A stretch of DNA of 64,000 nt from Sphagnum compactum. Taxonomy: Eukaryota > Bryophyta > Sphagnopsida > Sphagnales. Each line of letters starts with the position of its first letter. Position 1 is the first letter of the stretch. The position numbers were made by a program, and so were the translations under genes. The notes under the pieces were generated by a model. It did no database searches, was not told where the DNA came from, and saw nothing but the letters and a program-made list of their open reading frames with translations. The stretch lies in assembly GCA_965153455.1 (NCBI GenBank), contig OZ234502.1:7285495-7349494 (forward strand), in the 5' to 3' direction. Shown here in pieces: positions 59,686-64,000 of this stretch.

Positions 59686-60600
59686 TAAAGGACGTCGGGA
59701 TGAAGCGAAGCTTCGGGATGAAATGAAGCTTTCTATCCATCTGTCCGTCATCTATCTCGTCATCCATCCCGTCATCCATCCAAACACAACAAATATATAT
59801 TTTAAAAAGGGAAAAAACTAGAAAAAAAAAAAAAAAACAGAAAAACACTTTAACAATTAGAAACTTTTTGTAAACACTTAAACATGAAACAAAAAAGGGA
59901 AATACAGTAAAACAATCTTAAAAGAAAATTTAAAAATAGATGACAAAAAATAAGAAACAAAACAGAGAGCAAAAGAAAGAGAAAAAAAACCATACTTGAA
60001 AAAAAAATGAGGTTTGTCTTCTTTTTCCAAACTTCAAACCTGCATCTAATCAAACAAAAATAAATTTTTTTTAAAATTATTTTTATTATAAAACATATTA
60101 GAAAAACTAGAATTTTTTTGGAAAAGAAAATAGAAACTAAATAAATAAATAAACGCATAAAAATAGAAAGAAAATGAAGATAGACAAAATAAGAATAGAA
60201 AAAATAAAACATGAAACAAACATAAACAAAAAAAAGTAAAAAATCAAAAACTATAAAAAAGGAATGGAAACAAATGAAACAAGGAAAGGGAAATACAGTA
60301 AAATCATTTTAAAAGAAAAAAATTAGAAAAAAGAAGAAACCAAATAAAGAGTAGAAAATAAGAAAAAATAAAACTTATAATAATGAAGAAAAACCCTACT
60401 TGAAAAAGAATGAGGTGTGTCTTCTTTCTCCAAACTTCAAACCTGCATCCAAATAAACAAAAATACAAAAGTGAAAAAGAAACACTTTATTTTTATTATA
60501 CAAAATAATAATAAAAACAGAAAACACATAAAAATAAAATATAAAAAAATAAAAGTTTTTATAAAAAAAACTAAAACATGAACCAAACATTGTTGAAATA
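59686..60600. repeat. A-rich region with a ~400-bp tandem duplication
   Basis: GGGAAATACAGTAAAA begins at 59897 and 60288. CCAAACTTCAAACCTGCATC begins at 60027 and 60430, giving offsets of 391 and 403. The left edge has GATGAAGCGAAGCTTCGGG and a run of CATCCATC units (59730-59780). Strand asymmetry is extreme, A on plus, so the minus-strand Phe/Leu-rich frames are not proteins. Confidence 0.85.
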
Positions 60601-60949
60601 ACACACCTGCGCACGGGGTTCAAACCAGTATTATGTATGCTGAAGATGCTCTTAATATTGTTTGGTAATGGTGTATTACTTGGCTGGTACAGATGGCCTT
60701 TCACAAACTGCTTTGCAATTATCTTCCTTAGATCTGTGCAATAAACTTATTTAAAAGTAATTCTTACTTTGGCCTGACTTTGGTCCTCATTGTACTTCCT
60801 CATCCTTTCTTGAGACTATCCTTAAAGTCCATCAAAGTGAGAATCCCTCCCCAAAACTAAAGAGGAACTCTCAAAAGTTATCGCTATAGTTTTTTTTTAA
60901 AACAGATTACAATCTACCTAGGTTATGATCATTTAACTTAAGAGACTAT

Positions 60950-62040
60950 TTAAGTAACTTAACTAACTTAATGCCTACTTACCCATGGGGTACCTATCTA
61001 CCCACCTTCCTATGTAGAATAGGGACCGTAAAAAGCTTACATGGGAGTTAATTAGGGCTTATCTAGGGGCTTATCTAGGTGCTTACTTAAGGACTATTTA
61101 AGGATTCACCTAAAACCTACCAAGAGAATTACCTAGGTTAGGGAATACTTAGAGGCTATTTAGGAGATTGCATTAGGCCTAGGTTAAGGGATATCTAAAG
61201 ATTATTTAAGGGGACTACTTATGAAATATAAATTAGAAGGGCTACTTAAGGAATATCTTTTAGGTTAGGGGTTGCCTAAAAGGCTATTTAAGGACTATCA
61301 AAAGATCACCTAGGGGCCTAGGTAGGTTATAGGTTATCTAAGATAAAAGCTATCAAAAGTTTATATAAGGAGTTACATAAGGGTTACTTAAGGATCTACT
61401 TAAGTAAGAGGATACTTAAGGGTTATTTGAAGTTCTACTTAAAGAGCCACATAGAGTCTACATAGGGACTACGAGTCAACCTTAGGCAGCCCTAAGTAGC
61501 CCCTATGTAACCCTTTTTTGCACTATGAGTCAACCCTAGATAATTTCTTCAATAATCAAGTTAGGTATCCACTAACATAAGAAATCTTTAGCTAGCCCCA
61601 CAAATAAGTTCTATGTAACTCCCTAAGGTAGATCCTTAGGTGTCTCCTTAAGTAACCCTTTAGATAAGCCGTAGGTAGTCCTTTAAATAGTCCTTAGATA
61701 TCCCATAACCCAAATAGGCTTGTAATAGTGGTTCCCTACATATTCTCTAGGTAGGCCTCTAGGTAAGCCTTATATAGCCCCCTATGTAAACTTTTGATAA
61801 CCCATAGGCAGCCCCTAGTTAGACTCTATGTAAGTTTTTAAGTAGTTTTTAAGTATCCCATAGCCTAGGTAAATTTTGAGGTGTCTTCTTGGATTCCTTT
61901 TAAGTAAACCTTAGATAGCTCCTTAAGCAATTCTTAGGTATCCCATAATGTAGATGTCTTATATAATCCCTAGATAGAATTTAGGTAATTTCTTAAATCC
62001 CCTTCGGTAACCCTAACATATGTAAACCCTTAAGTAAACA
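60950..62040. repeat. Kilobase strand-flipping CTTAAGG/AGCCCC minisatellite
   Basis: From about 61020 to 61480 the words are GGGGCTTATCTAGG, GGCTATTTAAGGA and ACTTAAGG. From about 61485 to 62040 they are the complement (CCTAAGTAGCCCC, CCCTTTAGATAAGCC and CTTAGGTATCCCATA). The two halves together form one long imperfect palindrome. Confidence 0.8.
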
Positions 62041-62470
62041 AATAGATAAAAGCAAAACACAATAGACATGAAGAAACTCAAATCATCTGGGTTAAGCTGG
62101 AAATTTTAGTTCCTCCCTCTTTTGTAGTCTTTTGGCACTATGCCATACTACATGAAATTATTATGGGATGTACATAGTTCTTACTTTTTGGAACATGTTT
62201 GAAGTAGGCAAGTTTGTTGTTGCTTAGTTTCGGTATGTAAACTTTGGTACATGTGGCCGTTTTTTTGTTGGTTATACAGTGCTAATAACATTGTAAAGTT
62301 TAATTTTAGGTTATGCATAGGTAAGTAAAAACTGGATTCAGAGTAGAACCAGACCCAAGGGTCTATCAAATTATTAAAAAATTCCTTGGACGGGAAGGGG
62401 AGGTTCACTCAGACTTTTTTTAAAGTTGGAATTAGAACTGGAGGTTCTCTTGAGAAAAGAGAACAGGATA
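62041..62470. other. No recognised feature
   Basis: Transition from the minisatellite to the XTH upstream region. Confidence 0.3.
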
Positions 62471-62796
62471 ACACAGGTCCACAGATGCTACTGAAAAGAA
62501 AGCAGTAATCTACTATCCTGATGAATGTAGGAACACCTTCCATATGCACTCACATTAGAGCTGGAAGATGATAGAAACAATGATCAAGCCTAAGGTGATA
62601 GAGGGAAATTGTGAGGACCCTCAACGGAAAGAGCATTACCATTTGCTAGTAAATTTACAGAGTAGAAATTTGGGTGATACAATAATTCGTGGGAGTCTAG
62701 ACAGAAGATAATTGGGTTTTGAGCTGTACCTAACTTGCAAATCCGTGAGATAAATTGGGTCCTAGGTACAAATTATAATTTGGGAACAACACACAT

Positions 62797-62816
62797 GAGA
62801 GAGAGAGAGAGAGAGA
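62797..62816. repeat. (GA)n microsatellite, 10 units
   Basis: Uninterrupted GA repeat about 180 bases upstream of the XTH TATA box. GA-repeat promoters can bind plant BPC/GAGA-binding proteins. A role here is only possible. Confidence 0.9.
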
Positions 62817-62990
62817 TGAGGAAAGCGCCTCCCTAACAAACTTGTGCTGATGAGGAATCCCCAACAAAACATGGGTCCGGACTTCCAATCTTGAGCCCCA
62901 GCTTGCAGTAAGTGCATTACAGTGATCTATCTTTACAAGCTGCAACTGCCCTATTATTGCACATGATCATGATATGTCTCTTTCTAGCCC

Positions 62991-62997
62991 TATAAAT
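62991..62997 (+). promoter_or_regulatory. TATA box of the XTH gene
   Basis: CCCTATAAATCC in plant-like context. A start of transcription about 30 bases downstream (near 63025) would give a leader of roughly 490 bases containing CT-rich tracts. Confidence 0.65.
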
Positions 62998-63024
62998 CCA
63001 ACCTCACTAATGGAGCAGAGCATC

Positions 63025-63517
63025 CAAGTTTGATAGTGGCTTAGAGCAGCTTCTTCTCCCTCATCCCTTTCTGCCAGACTCTTAGCCTTTCCAGACATAT
63101 AACTAGATCTCGAGATTGATTATACCATTTGTGCTCATTCTAATTAAATTGCAATCTATATAGCTACCTCTTTGATCAATCCCCTCGAGTAGTGAGTAGA
63201 CCTCCTGCATAGATCTCCTCTGATCTGGAGCCTTCCACTAGTATTGTTCTTGGTCGAGCTTGTACCTCTTTTGGGCAGCACTCTGTGATTTCTCCCTCGT
63301 GTATTTCGATTCTGAGCTTCAAAAACGAGATCTAGATCTTCGATTTTAGAATAGTATTGTAGTAGACACTTGTAAGTTCTTACTGGGATTAGTACTGTCT
63401 TCCGATTGGGAAATTATATCTAGGTGTTTCGTTTGGGAGCTGCTAAGGATAGTCGAGTATCTAAGCAAGCCAAGAGAGTTTGGGATCCTTTGACGAAGTC
63501 AATCGACAGCTCCAGGT
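63025..63517 (+). other. Probable 5' leader of the XTH gene
   Basis: CT-rich plant-like leader between the TATA box and the ATG at 63518. A 62-codon frame opening at 63424 overlaps the XTH start in another frame and is not a recognised protein. An intron within the leader cannot be excluded. Confidence 0.45.
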
Positions 63518-63707
63518 ATGGGATTCACGGGAATCCGGCGGGTGGTGTTGCTGGCTTCTGTGGTAGCTGCCTTTCTGGCAGTGGTGGCTCATGCAGCGTA
63601 CTTTCCCGTTAGCTTCAACGAGAATTACGCATCCACCACCAACGCCGAACACACGAAAGTTTTGAATGGCGGGGAGGTTGTCAATTTGGTTCTCGATCAA
63701 AGCTCTG
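63518..63707 (+). CDS. Xyloglucan endotransglucosylase/hydrolase (XTH), exon 1
   Basis: ATG at 63518, then a signal peptide of about 27 residues (hydrophobic core VVLLASVVAAFLAVVAHA), fitting secretion to the cell wall. The mature start reads FNENYASTTNAEHTKVLN and GGEVVNLVLDQSSG, matching the N-terminus of plant XTHs (family pattern: H...L..GE.V.L.LDQ.SG.GF). XTHs (GH16) cut and rejoin xyloglucan chains during wall growth. The coding text stops at a GT donor (63708, TCTGGTAATA) splitting a Gly codon, so this is exon 1. The intron runs on and the catalytic DEIDFEFLG-type motif must lie beyond 64000. The frame carried past the donor to a stop at 63770 is intron. I see no lesion. Confidence 0.85.
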
Positions 63708-64000
63708 GTAATAAATTTTGGTCCATTCTTCACTCTCAGAACGTAGCCGGAATAACAACCCAGATGGCTTAATTCGGCCTTCAGTTGATGATCTTAATTA
63801 TCTAGTGGGAATTGAGCTGCAATTGCTTGGGATGTAATTCCTCATAACTAGACTTGTACTAATTGTACCTTGATTCCTCCATATTCCCTTCCTACTAGTT
63901 GGAAGTTGTTACAACATGATGCGGTGTCTCCTCGACTGTGTTGAAAATGTACAGCTGCTGCATTCGGATCCAAGGGGTCATATTTGTTCGGAGCCATCGG
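63708..64000 (+). other. First intron of the XTH gene, continuing off the window
   Basis: Begins GTAATA, T-rich. No acceptor followed by the expected GFESK-like exon 2 text was seen before the right edge. Confidence 0.6.

Noticed and set aside
59850-60212. Phe/Leu-rich membrane protein on the minus strand
   Set aside because: The frame is a translation of an A-rich tandem duplication (T-rich on the minus strand), with no start context or family features.
60595-60640. tRNA-derived SINE because of GGTTCAAACC (B-box-like)
   Set aside because: No A-box at the expected distance, no cloverleaf and no poly-A or duplication. The motif is probably chance.
59686-60640. Second Helitron (GAAGCTTC hairpin at one side, GTGCGCAGG at the other)
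   Set aside because: No CTAG/CTRR end next to a hairpin and no TC start at an AT junction could be defined.

Overview
This window looks like nuclear DNA of a land plant from a large, transposon-rich genome. The evidence is spliceosomal gene structure, a plant glycoside hydrolase family 3 (GH3) fragment, the first exon of a xyloglucan endotransglucosylase/hydrolase (XTH), and plant-type CACTA, PIF/Harbinger, hAT, Helitron and Ty3/gypsy elements. The species cannot be fixed by eye. The divergent XTH and a cysteine-rich transposase family that I associate with bryophytes, lycophytes and ferns (recalled, not searched) suggest a non-seed plant. I see no tRNA, rRNA, CRISPR array or bacterial feature.

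Layout. (A) 1-15513 is the right part of a large autonomous-type CACTA (En/Spm) element whose left end lies outside the window. It holds a Tnp2 transposase on the minus strand (about 1-1485, one frameshift), then captured host-gene pieces including a spliced GH3 beta-glucosidase fragment, then a multi-exon Transposase_24 (TnpA-like) gene on the plus strand. A nine-copy 110-bp subterminal array and the terminal inverted repeat ending in TAGTG close the element. (B) 15514-20390 holds short tandem repeats, a broken PIF/Harbinger transposase and a stretch richer in G+C and CpG with a long (AG)n tract. (C) 20390-24300 is AT-rich DNA with degenerate minisatellites.

(D) 24392-32895 is one broken copy of a transposase-like gene. 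It is split by a 2.5-kb minisatellite (which itself carries a hAT MITE), by a 1.8-kb non-autonomous CACTA element and by a 0.6-kb inverted-repeat element. Removing the last two restores the reading frame at the exact base. (E) 32900-41280 holds hairpins, CTAC-type repeats, a CACTA-like terminus and a broken minus-strand protein with a Cys/His finger. (F) 41279-43869 is a complete non-autonomous CACTA element carrying a second, inverted, nearly identical hAT MITE. (G) 44048-44714 is a canonical non-autonomous Helitron.

(H) 44990-50170 is a decayed Ty3/gypsy chromovirus pol on the minus strand, split by a relative of the CACTA element in F. (I) 50200-62470 has no recognised gene. It holds tandem repeats, A-rich DNA and a kilobase-scale strand-flipping minisatellite. 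(J) 62470-64000 is ordinary genic DNA with a TATA box, a leader and XTH exon 1; the gene continues past the right edge.

The best-supported host gene is the XTH at the far right. Most of the rest is nested mobile DNA whose insertion order can be read from target-site duplications.
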